Assembly (NCBI GenBank): GCA_026770585.1 | Contig: MU647100.1 | Location: forward strand, 11,902-29,958 | DNA: 18,057 nucleotides | DNA from: Baffinella frigidus | Lineage: Eukaryota > Cryptophyceae > Cryptomonadales > Baffinellaceae | Reading direction: 5' to 3' | Part shown: piece after piece, positions 16,401-18,057 of the stretch | How positions within the stretch are numbered: the stretch's first letter is position 1 | Layout: every line of letters starts with the position of its first letter | The notes under the pieces: model-generated | Seen by the model: the letters and a program-made list of their open reading frames with translations, nothing else | Told to the model about the DNA's origin: nothing | The model's database searches: none | Position numbers and translations under genes: made by a program

Positions 16401-17976
16401 ACACAGCGGTCAACTTAGGGGCGGTGCGTGTTCACATCTGAGTGTGTCACGGGCTCGCCTGGACGTGCGCACTCGCCTCACCAAATTGGAGAGCCCAACC
16501 ACACTTGTATGCGTGATGACTACCCTTTGGCCGGTTTCTGCTACGATTCTCTGTACAGGGAGGCTTGATACTATCTAAGAGGAAGCAGGGCTTTTCTGCA
16601 GAAGCAGTTCCAGTGTCCGGCTATAGTGGGAGTTAAAAGATGGCACCTGCTTGCGCTCCGAGACTTGCAAGGTTGAGAGCGAGCGGCGCTGCGTCTTGCC
16701 TCTCGCCTCTCTCGGCGATCTGCACGGTGGAAGAGTGAGTGAGTGAGTGAGTGAGTGAGTGAGTGAGTGGGAGAAAGAGAGAAGGAGAGAGAGAGAGAGA
16801 GAGAAAGAGAGTGTGTGTGAGAGAGAGAGAAAGAGAGAGAGACAGAGAGGCATCATGCCGCTCGTCTCTCTCGGCGATCTGTACGATGGAATCATCCTGG
16901 ATGTGGGATTTAGGACAAGCCTCTCTGGGGTCATCAGCCACGTGGTTTCCATATTTTTTTCCCTTTCCTCCGTCGAGATGCAAATGAGCAACTTGCAACT
17001 GAGCGTGAGAGGCTGTGACTAGGAGTTGAGTGGGTGCAAGGGTTGCGCATGCCCCCCAACCCCCATCATCTCCAGAGTTTGCTAGCGCGGGACAGACTCG
17101 TCTCAAGACTCATAACCTTGTAAATCACTCATATCTATCCCTCAGAGTAATAAACCAGACCAGAAGAAGGATGGGGAGACACACCGCGGTCCGCCTTCAG
17201 CCGTCTCCACCCTCATCCGATACGGCCGTCGCAGGGGGCGCATCGGCGGAAGCGGCTTCAGTGTAGGACTCCCCCTGAGCGTCGGGCTCGCCCGCGCCCC
17301 CCCCTTCCCCGCCCCCCGTTCGAGCGAGGAACTGACCCCCCGAAGCAGATTTAGCCGCGAGTCTTCCGTGGGGCTGTGCGGGGGGAAGGTCCAGGATAGC
17401 TCATCCCCGCTGGGATCGTCGAACGGAGCGTCGAACGGGTCTTGTGGCACGGTCTTGCGAAGCGGCGCCGTGTGGAGAAACGGCGCCACGCCCCCCTCCT
17501 CAAACGGATCCCTTCGCGGGGTCGTCTTCTCCCACGAATCGATCAGGCGGGATAGCGGCCCTTCCCCATCGCTCGACAACACACTCCTTGCCCCCTCGCA
17601 TCTCTCCCCGCTGCTCATCGCCGGGGAACACGCGTCTGGCAGCGGCATCAACCGCTGTCGCTGGGTGGGAGCTCTGCCCTCCCGTGCCCGCCCTCTCTCG
17701 ACCCTCCCGAGCATCTCCCCTCCCGCCTGAACCCCCCCAGGCCTTCCGAGCTTCTGCCCGCCCGCGCAGATGCCCATCTGCGGCGCACAGACACCCTGTA
17801 CTGGCGGAAGCTGGTCCAGGGCGTCTGTGCGCCTGGTCCGCTGGTCCTCTGCGGGAGTGTTGGTTCCCAGGGGCGCTCCGAGGAGTGCTCCGAGAGGTGT
17901 TCCGAGGGGTGTTGCGAGAGGTGCTCCGAGGGGTGGGGGTGCTCCAAGTGGTGCCCTCCCCGACTGTAGCCAGGTC
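1315..17976 (-). CDS. Guanylate-cyclase-like multi-exon membrane protein (whole span; 5' end outside window)
   Basis: Exons listed separately below read from right to left. The 3' part encodes one class III nucleotidyl cyclase domain of guanylate cyclase type; membrane segments precede it, and a long, poorly conserved region precedes those. Class III cyclases make cGMP or cAMP from GTP or ATP and work as dimers of two cyclase domains. Exon phases agree continuously from 11819 to 4627 and from 3712 to 1315, as well as within 13883-12803 and 17976-16482. Breaks remain at 3713-4626, 11820-12802 and 16142-16481, so one gene is likely but not proven; the far-right exons could belong to a neighbour. 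The gene continues past the right edge. It is either divergent and functional or decaying: no frameshift is needed anywhere, which argues for function. Confidence 0.5.
1500..1542 (-). repeat. Exon-edge echo of the terminal cyclase exon
   Basis: Repeats the acceptor-side half of exon 1315-1402 (encoding MRC-RGGVELRGKG) with a few changes, then diverges. It belongs to an imperfect tandem duplication covering about 1362-1449 and 1500-1649; both units also share ACCCAACACCGAT and GAGCCAACAACG. Confidence 0.8.
1645..1804. mobile_element. Foldback (MITE-like) element A
   Basis: Terminal inverted repeats of about 70 bases with mismatches: left arm ATCCTGTCAGGTATTTAATT through CTCGGGAGTTCCCC to ACGAAAATTACT; right arm AGTAATTTTC through GGGGAACTCCCGAG to CTACCTGGCGGGAT. 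No coding capacity, which fits a non-autonomous DNA transposon. No convincing target-site duplication is visible. It lies in the last cyclase intron. Confidence 0.75.
2054..2183. mobile_element. Foldback (MITE-like) element B, copy 1
   Basis: Ends are CCACACAGCGGGCTACGAAG and its imperfect reverse complement (CCGGTGTGTGG); about 130 bases, no reading frame. A second copy with the same ends lies at 9574-9734. Its right end is about 8 bases from the 5' splice site of exon 2193-2253. Confidence 0.7.
2193..2253 (-). CDS. Cyclase exon (GLSEEYLASLE)
   Basis: CAG acceptor at 2254-2256; donor GTGCAT. After two leading bases it encodes VREGLSEEYLASLETSSNL. The position and the S-E-E-x-Y pattern match the strand/helix of class III cyclases that follows the VNTASRM motif (usually 'vSeeTy'). 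Phases fit both neighbours. Confidence 0.75.
2256..2450. repeat. Telomere-like degenerate repeats in a cyclase intron
   Basis: Units such as GGGTTTC, GGGTTTCTGGTTTC, TTTAGGG, GTAGGGT and GTAGGAC. On the coding (-) strand this is C/A-rich and fills the 196-base intron between exons 2453-2544 and 2193-2253 up to its acceptor. Confidence 0.8.
2453..2544 (-). CDS. Cyclase exon with FGDTVNTASRM catalytic motif
   Basis: CAG acceptor 2545-2547, donor GTGCGT. After one leading base it encodes IFGDTVNTASRMASSALVST and then LGTQFVHFPA. FGDTVNTASRM is the hallmark motif of class III cyclases: the Asn and the Arg stabilise the transition state and both are intact. The residue three before the Gly-Asp, formed across the junction, is Ser where guanylate cyclases usually have Cys. 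Confidence 0.9.
2561..2613. mobile_element. Solo arm of foldback element A
   Basis: ATCCCGTCAGGTATTTAGTT through CTCGGGAGTTCCCCGCATGC repeats the left arm of the element at 1645-1804, but no matching right arm is seen. It ends about 14 bases from the acceptor of exon 2453-2544. Confidence 0.65.
2900..2943 (-). repeat. Exon-edge echo of the FGDTVNTASRM exon
   Basis: A second, diverged copy reading NFSDTVNTASRRIK in the same splice phase (one leading base after AAG; two trailing bases before GTATTA). It could splice as an alternative exon to 2453-2544, but Gly-to-Ser and Met-to-Arg changes argue for a decayed duplicate. Confidence 0.7.
3082..3181 (+). repeat. Dispersed repeat R1, copy 2
   Basis: Same unit as 641-740 (TTCAGGTCCTTTAGGTTCTT ... 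GGATCACATCAGCCCCC), roughly 85-90% alike by eye. Confidence 0.75.
3285..3546 (-). repeat. Three tandem copies of an exon 3' edge plus 5' splice site
   Basis: The end of exon 3666-3712 with its donor (CGCGCTACAG then GTGCCTTCC on the - strand) recurs at about 3521-3546, 3397-3424 and 3285-3320, spaced 110 to 130 bases. Each copy is joined to telomere-like GGGCTTAGGG sequence. The two nearer copies keep a CAG-GT junction. Confidence 0.75.
3666..3712 (-). CDS. Cyclase exon with GPVCAGVVG motif
   Basis: CAG acceptor 3713-3715, donor GTGCCT. Encodes GPVCAGVVGHRAPRY plus two bases that join the next exon as Ser. G-P-V-x-A-G-V-V-G followed by PRY directly before FGDTVN is the typical guanylate cyclase sequence. 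Confidence 0.9.
3713..4626. other. Cyclase intron(s) with one missing exon
   Basis: Flanking exons are both phase 0, but the family normally has 15 to 25 residues here (the strand ending RIRIGxHxG before GPV), so a small exon is expected. A stretch on the - strand at about 4451-4490 reads RFRMKIAT and would need a GC donor; its acceptor does not fit. The sequence also holds a duplicated CAGCCCAACCTG..TTCGCGGTCAG block (3718-3754 and 3819-3855), telomere-like repeats near 3960-3980, a partial relative of element D (4088-4180), and C-rich sequence at 4530-4590. Confidence 0.5.
4627..4677 (-). CDS. Cyclase exon (ASLGVDLALLMVQRLSE)
   Basis: CAG acceptor 4678-4680, donor GTATTC; 17 codons, phase 0 at both ends. 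It encodes the amphipathic helix that in class III cyclases follows the substrate-binding strand ('A..AL.ml..v'). Confidence 0.75.
4846..4974 (-). CDS. Cyclase exon with guanine-selecting KVE but no metal Asp
   Basis: CAG acceptor 4975-4977, donor GTACTC; 43 codons, phase 0 at both ends. Encodes VFRTLDECLSQVGPSAVKVE then QYSKFYLAAIGIGSTPNAST. It aligns with the family segment 'LN.lf..fD.....yKVETIGDAYMvvsG': KVE is kept (Glu selects guanine), as are the aromatic Tyr and the trailing A-x-G. TIGD has become QYSK, so the second metal-binding Asp is absent. Confidence 0.85.
5061..5092 (-). repeat. Exon-edge echo of exon 4846-4974
   Basis: Matches the acceptor side of the exon (AGTGAAGGGYGCTTGCAGGT, then TTCCG) with few changes, then diverges. 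A looser copy of the adjoining CGATGGCACACCC / CGATACCACACCC sequence also repeats at about 5018-5058. Confidence 0.75.
5296..5330 (-). repeat. Exon-edge echo of exon 5435-5521
   Basis: Repeats the 3' edge plus donor of the upstream exon (GTCGCSGCCACNGTSCAATG, GCTTGC, AAGGT) on the far side of the CT microsatellite. Confidence 0.8.
5346..5430. repeat. (CT)n microsatellite
   Basis: About 85 bases of near-pure CT with occasional ATCT and TTCG interruptions, lying just inside the donor end of a cyclase intron. Confidence 0.95.
5435..5521 (-). CDS. Cyclase exon: start of catalytic domain with altered metal site
   Basis: Acceptor TTTCAG 5522-5527, donor GTGGAA; 29 codons, phase 0 at both ends. 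Encodes ATVLFIYPSSTVDMLLGYGV then AATVQWLAK. It aligns with the family's 'vTvlFsDIvGFT' strand: A-T-V-L-F is kept, but D-I-V-G-F-T is replaced by Y-P-S-S-T-V, so the first metal-binding Asp is Tyr. Direct joining to VFRTLDECL gives the expected domain spacing. Confidence 0.8.
5522..5702. other. Cyclase intron with TAAACGC repeats and an exon echo
   Basis: Contains four TTTAGCG / TAAACGC units near 5656-5680 and a 21-base copy (5606-5628) of the middle of the downstream exon (ACGGTGGACATGCTGCTTGG). Confidence 0.65.
5703..5807 (-). CDS. Cyclase exon: linker helix entering the catalytic domain
   Basis: CAG acceptor 5808-5810, donor GTATCT; 35 codons, phase 0 at both ends. Encodes DLNLFNSHLLHALVPRTIAA then RLGAGEVAIADMYPE. 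The pattern LL..(L/M)(V/L)P..IA..L..GE..IAD..PE directly before the (A/V)TVLF strand is the standard entry to class III cyclase domains. Confidence 0.9.
6072..6104 (-). CDS. Small cyclase linker exon (ASNEEVLTRLE)
   Basis: CAG acceptor 6105-6107, donor GTGTGC; 11 codons, phase 0. The charged helical sequence continues as a coiled-coil-like linker into the next exon. The upstream intron carries a duplicated CATTTAACGTATGTC block, the second copy next to the acceptor. Confidence 0.7.
6294..6308 (-). CDS. Possible micro-exon (RLRHF) of the linker helix
   Basis: TTGCAG acceptor 6309-6314 and a GTAACG donor would give a 15-base phase-0 exon joining IRSE to ASNEEVLTRLE as one helix. The same frame stays open further, and a later donor at 6211-6212 would extend the exon to 6213 (32 codons). 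Which is used cannot be decided by eye. Confidence 0.45.
6415..6488 (-). CDS. Membrane-segment exon (HHILVSIALLFPLASRVASV)
   Basis: GCAG acceptor 6489-6492, donor GTACCT. After two leading bases it encodes HHILVSIALLFPLASRVASV then IRSE: one hydrophobic helix of about 18 residues ending in charged residues, as expected for the last membrane pass before a cyclase linker. Phases fit both sides. Confidence 0.75.
6974..7010 (-). repeat. Exon-edge echo of exon 7277-7368
   Basis: On the + strand GAGGAAGGC(A/G)(A/C)GGGCGCGGGG with the long G run and GTCGG(A/C)GG repeats the 3' end of the exon at 7277-7315. Confidence 0.75.
7024..7164. mobile_element. Foldback (MITE-like) element D
   Basis: Inverted arms AGAAACCC...GTCGTTTT..TAAGTCAACTC...CAACTTAT and the reverse complement on the right, separated by about 10 bases. 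No coding capacity. A weaker relative with AGTCAAC ends is at about 4088-4180. Confidence 0.7.
7277..7368 (-). CDS. Membrane-segment exon (GLWLAVFSAVLLLSALTA)
   Basis: TGCAG acceptor 7369-7373, donor GTGCAC. Encodes SGLWLAVFSAVLLLSALTAS then ADPPRARAFL. It continues the hydrophobic run begun in exon 8959-9046 (ALTLG-SGLWLAV), then turns into a basic/proline loop. Phases (2 in, 1 out) fit both neighbours. Confidence 0.75.
7910..8284. repeat. Cluster of degenerate tandem units
   Basis: At least four imperfect copies of a unit with CAGCCA(C/G)AGCACTGCC(G/A)G and a CGGGCGCTCGCGCTTTA end, at irregular spacing of 60 to 100 bases. Confidence 0.7.
8285..8366 (+). repeat. Dispersed repeat R1, copy 3
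   Basis: Same unit as 641-740 and 3082-3181, ending after GGCCATGCTTCCTTT. Confidence 0.75.
8782..8827. repeat. Perfect 20-base palindrome next to a short hairpin
   Basis: CCGCGACAGATCTGTCGCGG (8782-8801) is its own reverse complement. Eight bases on, GAGAATTC-AAG-GAATTCTC (8809-8827) forms a second perfect 8-bp inverted repeat. Confidence 0.9.
8959..9046 (-). CDS. Membrane-segment exon (AQAFLFATALTLG)
   Basis: GGGCAG acceptor 9047-9052, donor GTACCA. Encodes AAEKGIGNPRSYAFARAQAF then LFATALTL. The hydrophobic half continues into exon 7277-7368, giving about 35 mostly hydrophobic residues: one long or two short membrane helices. Phases 1 in, 2 out fit both neighbours. Confidence 0.7.
9047..9384. 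other. Cyclase intron (9047-9384)
   Basis: No repeat or element recognised. The - strand is open over much of it, but no consistent splice pair supports an exon. Confidence 0.45.
9385..9466 (-). CDS. Membrane-segment exon (VALGFLSLIGAAFSLA)
   Basis: CGCAG acceptor 9467-9471, donor GTGTTT. Encodes QLVADSAVALGFLSLIGAAF then SLAPSQY, one clear membrane helix. Phase 0 in, 1 out; the junction makes a Gly with the next exon. Confidence 0.75.
9574..9734. mobile_element. Foldback (MITE-like) element B, copy 2
   Basis: Ends CCACACAGTGGGCTACGAAG and the reverse complement CTTCGCAGTCCGCTGTGTGG, 161 bases. Same TIRs and partly the same interior (TTCCGTTACCTTATCC) as 2054-2183. Confidence 0.8.
9775..9901. 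mobile_element. Foldback (MITE-like) element C, copy 1
   Basis: Arms ATCCGGGAACAAGTACTTTT ... ACGAAAATTACTACACA and TGTGTAGTAATTTTTATTG ... AAAATACTTGTTCCCGGAT. The inner stem (ACGAAAATTACTA(A/C)ACA(A/G)TTGCTTT) is the same as in element A at 1692-1717, while the outer arms match element C copy 2. Confidence 0.8.
10008..10088 (-). CDS. Linker exon between membrane segments (Ser/Glu-rich)
   Basis: TGTGCAG acceptor 10089-10095 and a consensus-like donor GTGAGC. Encodes GGWSVIERISASETSSSETP then DGSTSGP, 27 codons, phase 0 at both ends. Likely a hydrophilic loop between membrane helices. Confidence 0.7.
10328..10445 (-). CDS. Gly/Glu-rich plus membrane-segment exon (RLALFLVGATAVFQ)
   Basis: CGCAAG acceptor 10446-10451, donor GTTGGT. 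The first half is a G-rich stretch encoding a Gly/Glu/Arg-rich linker (EEGGEGGVGGRARGGAGGEE); the second encodes GAGAVRLALFLVGATAVFQ, a membrane helix. Phase 2 in completes a Trp with the preceding exon; phase 0 out fits the next. The acceptor lacks a strong pyrimidine tract, so the 5' edge is less sure than the 3' edge. Confidence 0.6.
10372..10492. repeat. GC-rich foldback
   Basis: CGCTCCAGCACCCT (10373-10386) and AGGGTGCTGGAGCG (10477-10490) are perfect inverse copies. They enclose a C-rich (10387-10445) and then a G-rich (10456-10475) stretch. The left arm lies inside an exon. Confidence 0.85.
10493..10803. repeat. Longest interstitial telomere-like tract
   Basis: About 310 bases of TTTAGGG and variants (GGGTGTA, GGGTCTA, GGGTTCA, GGGTTGA); positions 10728-10785 are pure TTTAGGG. 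On the coding strand it fills the intron between exons 10810-10883 and 10328-10445. Confidence 0.95.
10810..10883 (-). CDS. Exon encoding VSLALNESSFTDRANVEVPE
   Basis: CGCAG acceptor 10884-10888, donor GTTGAC. Encodes VSLALNESSFTDRANVEVPE then TRAA, phase 0 in, 2 out, matching both neighbours. No family recognised. Its 5' half is copied at 11237-11271. Confidence 0.6.
10894..11043. mobile_element. Foldback (MITE-like) element C, copy 2
   Basis: Arms ATCCGGGAACAGGTTTAATT...AAAATGG and CCATTTTCATTTAG...ATGTCCCCGGAT, 150 bases. Outer ends match 9775-9901, with a different interior (AATTAGGGCCC / GGGCCCTTACTAAATTCAAT). It begins about 8 bases from the acceptor of exon 10810-10883. Confidence 0.75.
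11237..11271 (-). repeat. Exon-edge echo of exon 10810-10883
   Basis: Repeats the acceptor and first codons (coding SLALNESSF on the - strand) with synonymous-looking changes, then diverges. Confidence 0.8.
11717..11819 (-). CDS. Exon encoding VPDVREFLRRNSQT
   Basis: CTCACAG acceptor 11820-11826, donor GTACTC. After one base it encodes THADVEQEGGAAGALETTQE then VPDVREFLRRNSQT; phase 0 out joins exon 10810-10883. A second frame (KRLKKCQMCASSC) is also open, so the frame choice rests on phase. No family recognised. Confidence 0.5.
11798..11946. repeat. Tandem duplication of an exon's acceptor edge
   Basis: Two units of about 74 bases (CTGCTC(C/A)ACGTCA(G/A)CGT ... CTCTATTCAACTAT ... C run). 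The first contains the 5' edge and acceptor of exon 11717-11819; in the second the acceptor AG has changed to AA. Confidence 0.85.
12145..12209 (-). CDS. Candidate Ser-rich exon
   Basis: GAGCAG acceptor 12210-12215, donor GTGCGA. In the frame demanded by the upstream exon (phase 1) it encodes WACSGRSLGSTGRSSSKNSM. Other frames are also open, so this is tentative. Confidence 0.3.
12617..12671 (+). repeat. Dispersed repeat R3, copy 1
   Basis: GGCAACAAATGGACCCGACT, AAGTGGACCGC and GGATCACTCTC are shared with the inverted copy at about 16246-16300. Confidence 0.7.
12803..12881 (-). CDS. Exon encoding DAISKTGGFFVRASSVASDL
   Basis: CGCAG acceptor 12882-12886, donor GTATGC. Encodes DAISKTGGFFVRASSVASDL then SAISGE, phase 0 in, 1 out. 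The + strand is also open here (KNPPVLLIAS), but the - strand splice sites and phase agree with exon 13380-13506. A diverged copy lies at 12940-13010. Confidence 0.5.
12940..13010 (-). repeat. Exon-edge echo of exon 12803-12881
   Basis: On the - strand GAGCAG followed by EAISNTGGFFVIVSSVVSEI repeats the acceptor and most of the exon at roughly 75% identity by eye. Confidence 0.8.
13018..13090 (+). repeat. Dispersed repeat R2, copy 1
   Basis: CACTTAACTCAAGGCTTGAG, GGCCT, AGGACCTGTATCGAGA, TAAT, then AAGAAGAGGAGGAAG. A fuller copy is at 14998-15073; the AGTAAT(A/G)AA-GAAGAA end recurs near 14028-14052 and 17144-17168. Confidence 0.75.
13280..13305 (-). repeat. Exon-edge echo of exon 13380-13506
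   Basis: A 26-base exact copy (CCGCGGTCAAGTGTGTGCGC then GCCTCG on the + strand) of the exon's 3' edge at 13379-13404. Confidence 0.9.
13380..13506 (-). CDS. Exon encoding ALSYSMSFSQGLGAFVSASE
   Basis: GACAG acceptor 13507-13511, donor GTATTT. After one base it encodes VTEPKAALSYSMSFSQGLGA then FVSASEGSADHSSGEARTHL and TA. Phase 2 in, 0 out, fitting 13811-13883 and 12803-12881. No family recognised with confidence. Confidence 0.55.
13698..13732 (+). repeat. GAA-rich purine tract
   Basis: GAGGAAGAAGAAGAAAAAGA continuing as GGAAGAAGAAG, attached to a diverged R2-like context (CACTCATCTCTAGGCTTG). Confidence 0.85.
13811..13883 (-). CDS. Exon encoding SGVFFTLTPTTSRATGVTGR
   Basis: GGCAG acceptor 13884-13888, donor GTACTC. 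Encodes SGVFFTLTPTTSRATGVTGR then SFP, phase 1 in, 2 out. The + strand offers a competing reading (GEHISYENAAATCPGRFG with a GTGAGT donor at 13803). Phase agreement favours the - strand. Its acceptor edge is copied at 14051-14105. Confidence 0.45.
14051..14105 (-). repeat. Exon-edge echo of exon 13811-13883
   Basis: CCCAAGCTGGCAGCCTCGGG on the - strand and the following 20 bases repeat the acceptor and start of the exon, then diverge. Confidence 0.75.
14171..14224 (-). CDS. Candidate exon RSDPPAFDRSTVVQLAH
   Basis: GACAG acceptor 14225-14229, donor GTCAGG. With phase 1 in and 1 out it links exon 15240-15267 to 13811-13883 and encodes RSDPPAFDRSTVVQLAH. Another open frame (EEAIRLRSIVRQSSSWL) looks equally natural, so the frame is uncertain. 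Two further copies lie upstream. Confidence 0.4.
14346..14405. repeat. (CT)n microsatellite
   Basis: About 60 bases of CT with ATCT interruptions. Confidence 0.95.
14516..14577 (-). repeat. Copy of the 14171-14224 exon and acceptor
   Basis: Nearly identical over GTGTGACAGGAAGAAGCGAT, CCGCCTGCGTTCGATCG. A shorter third copy is at about 14943-14975. Confidence 0.85.
14820..14948. mobile_element. Near-perfect long hairpin (62-base arms, 5-base loop)
   Basis: Arms 14820-14881 and 14887-14948 match at 59 of 62 positions; the loop is GGGAT. It could be a foldback transposon or an inverted duplication of local sequence. The outer ends (CTGGCTGACTC) run on from the copy of exon 14171-14224 at 14943-14975 and resemble that exon's WLT-(x)-RQ frame. 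Confidence 0.9.
14998..15073 (+). repeat. Dispersed repeat R2, copy 2
   Basis: CACTCAACCCAAGCCTTAAG, GGCCT, AGGACCTGTATCGAGAGTAA and AAGAAGAATAAGAATAAG; see 13018-13090. Confidence 0.8.
15240..15267 (-). CDS. Small exon TRIKHDLET
   Basis: CTCGAG acceptor 15268-15273 after a pyrimidine-rich stretch, donor GTGCGG. 28 bases, phase 0 in, 1 out; encodes TRIKHDLET. Confidence 0.4.
15336..15416 (-). CDS. Ser/Gly-rich exon (DGGSECDASEVSGGGSIGDK)
   Basis: ACGCAG acceptor 15417-15422, donor GTACGC; 27 codons, phase 0 at both ends: DGGSECDASEVSGGGSIGDK then KPAAQTP. Disordered-looking linker. Confidence 0.55.
15557..15637 (-). CDS. Exon LKTTIPDRVGTMKSSITSLG
   Basis: TTTGCAG acceptor 15638-15644, donor GTTGAG; 27 codons, phase 0 at both ends, ending SLGNLTQ. 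Lies in the first unit of the 15575-16060 repeat. Confidence 0.5.
15575..16060. repeat. Degenerate tandem repeat, about three units
   Basis: Units starting near 15575, 15745 and 15928 share GAGAC(T/C)(C/G)..GAGACTG.TGAT, CTGGTACAGC, GGGCG(C/G)GCGTG.TAC, TCTCCCTCACTGC and CGAAACGCAATC, at about 60-80% identity by eye. Confidence 0.7.
16074..16141 (-). CDS. Exon ASHNVLIEMVDSFQAKSIRQ
   Basis: ACTCAG acceptor 16142-16147, donor GTACCA. After two bases encodes ASHNVLIEMVDSFQAKSIRQ then KL; phase 0 out fits 15557-15637. The frame is open further upstream, so the 5' edge is unsure. The phase does not fit exon 16482-16550 directly, so an exon may be missing. Confidence 0.45.
16246..16300 (-). repeat. 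Dispersed repeat R3, inverted copy
   Basis: Reverse complement shares GGCGACAAGTGGACC, ACTAAGTGGACCGC and GGATCACTCTC with 12617-12671. Confidence 0.7.
16482..16550 (-). CDS. Exon RIVAETGQRVVITHTSVVGL
   Basis: TGTACAG acceptor 16551-16557, consensus-like donor GTGAGG; 23 codons, RIVAETGQRVVITHTSVVGL then SNL, phase 0 at both ends. No family recognised. Confidence 0.55.
16647..16719 (-). CDS. Exon SPREARGKTQRRSLSTLQVS
   Basis: CGTGCAG acceptor 16720-16726 after a long CT-rich tract, donor GTGCCA. In phase with both neighbours it encodes SPREARGKTQRRSLSTLQVS then ERKQ. A second frame (IAERGERQDAAPLALNLASL) is also open. Confidence 0.5.
16720..16884 (-). other. Intron bounded by direct repeats spanning both splice sites
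   Basis: On the - strand the donor context (TTCCATC|GTACAGATCGCC, then GAGAGAGACGAG) and the acceptor context (TTCCACCGTGCAG|ATCGCC, then GAGAGAGGCGAG) are copies of each other. Between them lies only CT/CACT microsatellite sequence (16733-16850). Confidence 0.8.
16733..16850. repeat. (GAGT)n / (GA)n microsatellite
   Basis: Eight or so GAGT units followed by GA-rich sequence on the + strand; on the coding (-) strand this is a pyrimidine tract directly before an acceptor. Confidence 0.95.
16885..16991 (-). CDS. Exon TEEREKNMETTWLMTPERLV
   Basis: CAAG acceptor 16992-16995 (or CAG at 16999-17001), donor GTACAG. Encodes LLICISTEEREKNMETTWLM then TPERLVLNPTSRMIP, phase 0 in, 2 out, fitting exon 16647-16719. 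A competing open frame exists (QVAHLHLDGGKGKKYGNHVA). Confidence 0.45.
17224..17274 (-). CDS. Exon GESYTEAASADAPPATA
   Basis: GCTCAG acceptor 17275-17280, donor GTATCG; 17 codons, phase 0 at both ends. The same frame runs on to a TGA at about 17199-17201, so this could instead be the terminal exon of a separate gene whose product ends VSDEGGDG. Confidence 0.45.
17337..17660 (-). CDS. Long disordered exon with DPF motifs
   Basis: CACCCAG acceptor 17661-17667, donor GTCAGT; 108 codons, phase 0 at both ends. Contains SSGERCEGARSVLSSDGEGP, LSRLIDSWEKTTPRRDPFEE and VPQDPFDAPFDDPSGDELSW. Two DPF tripeptides and a nearby APF resemble motifs that bind clathrin-adaptor ear domains, but three-residue motifs are weak evidence. 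Acidic and proline-rich; no folded domain recognised. Confidence 0.55.
17795..17976 (-). CDS. His/Ser-rich repeat exon (SEH[LP] units)
   Basis: CTCCAG acceptor 17977-17982, donor GTGTCT. In the frame fitting the next exon (phase 1 in, 0 out) it encodes PGYSRGGHHLEHPHPSEHLS then QHPSEHLSEHSSERPWEP, built on a 12-base minisatellite at about 17870-17945, and ends TPWTSFRQYR. All three - strand frames and one + frame are open here, so the call rests on splice phase. Confidence 0.4.
17870..17945. repeat. 12-base minisatellite
   Basis: Five to six units of CTCGGAGCACCT and variants (- strand), each 12 bases, so any frame through it repeats every four codons. Confidence 0.85.
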
Positions 17977-18057
17977 CTGGAGAGTGACCGTGGTCTTAGA
18001 GAGAGGCGGCGTTATTCAACGTGTCACGGCGTAAGTTGCTGAAAACAACCATGTTCT

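Noticed and set aside
17444-18034. Long + strand open frame (196 codons) ending WRVTVVLERGGVIQRVTA
   Set aside because: High GC leaves most frames open here. The - strand reading has splice sites that chain in phase over two exons, and the + frame has no recognised domain.

Overview
This is an intron-rich nuclear window from a eukaryote. There are no rRNA, tRNA or CRISPR signals, no bacterial-type operons, and no long uninterrupted reading frame with recognisable family motifs. Degenerate plant/alga-type telomere repeats (TTTAGGG / CCCTAAA) sit inside introns and spacers. Exons are mostly 30 to 130 bases and are bounded by GT..AG sites. An alga or photosynthetic alveolate (for example a chromerid such as Chromera) would fit, but that is inference only; the species cannot be fixed from sequence reading.

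Two convergent genes are visible. On the + strand, three exons (48-148, 282-348, 465-637) encode the C-terminal end of an ankyrin-repeat protein; its 5' part lies off the left edge. On the - strand, a chain of short exons runs leftward from about 17976 to a stop at 1315-1317. Its 3' part (5807 down to 1315) encodes a guanylate-cyclase-type class III nucleotidyl cyclase domain. The motifs GPVCAGVVG, FGDTVNTASRM and VELRGKG are clear, and splice phases agree exon to exon apart from one missing exon. Before it (10445 down to 6415) come exons encoding several hydrophobic transmembrane segments. The region 17976 to 10810 holds weaker, low-complexity exons (an SEH[LP] repeat, DPF motifs, Ser/Gly-rich stretches) in compatible phases. 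They may be the N-terminal or linker part of the same protein. I count it as probably one gene cut by the right edge, with exons unresolved at 3713-4626, 11820-12802 and 16142-16481.

Two things stand out. First, the cyclase domain keeps the guanine-selecting Glu and the catalytic Asn/Arg but has lost both metal-binding Asp positions. It looks like the 'C2' half of a cyclase that would need a metal-binding partner domain. Second, introns of this gene repeatedly contain diverged copies ('echoes') of the neighbouring exon edges: a copy of the upstream exon's 3' edge near the start of the intron and/or a copy of the downstream exon's 5' edge (with its acceptor) near the end. One intron (16720-16884) is bounded by direct repeats covering both splice sites.

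The non-coding space also holds four families of foldback (MITE-like) elements, a near-perfect 62-bp-arm hairpin at 14820-14948 whose arms match a nearby exon-edge repeat, several dispersed repeats, CT/GA microsatellites and a GC-rich foldback.
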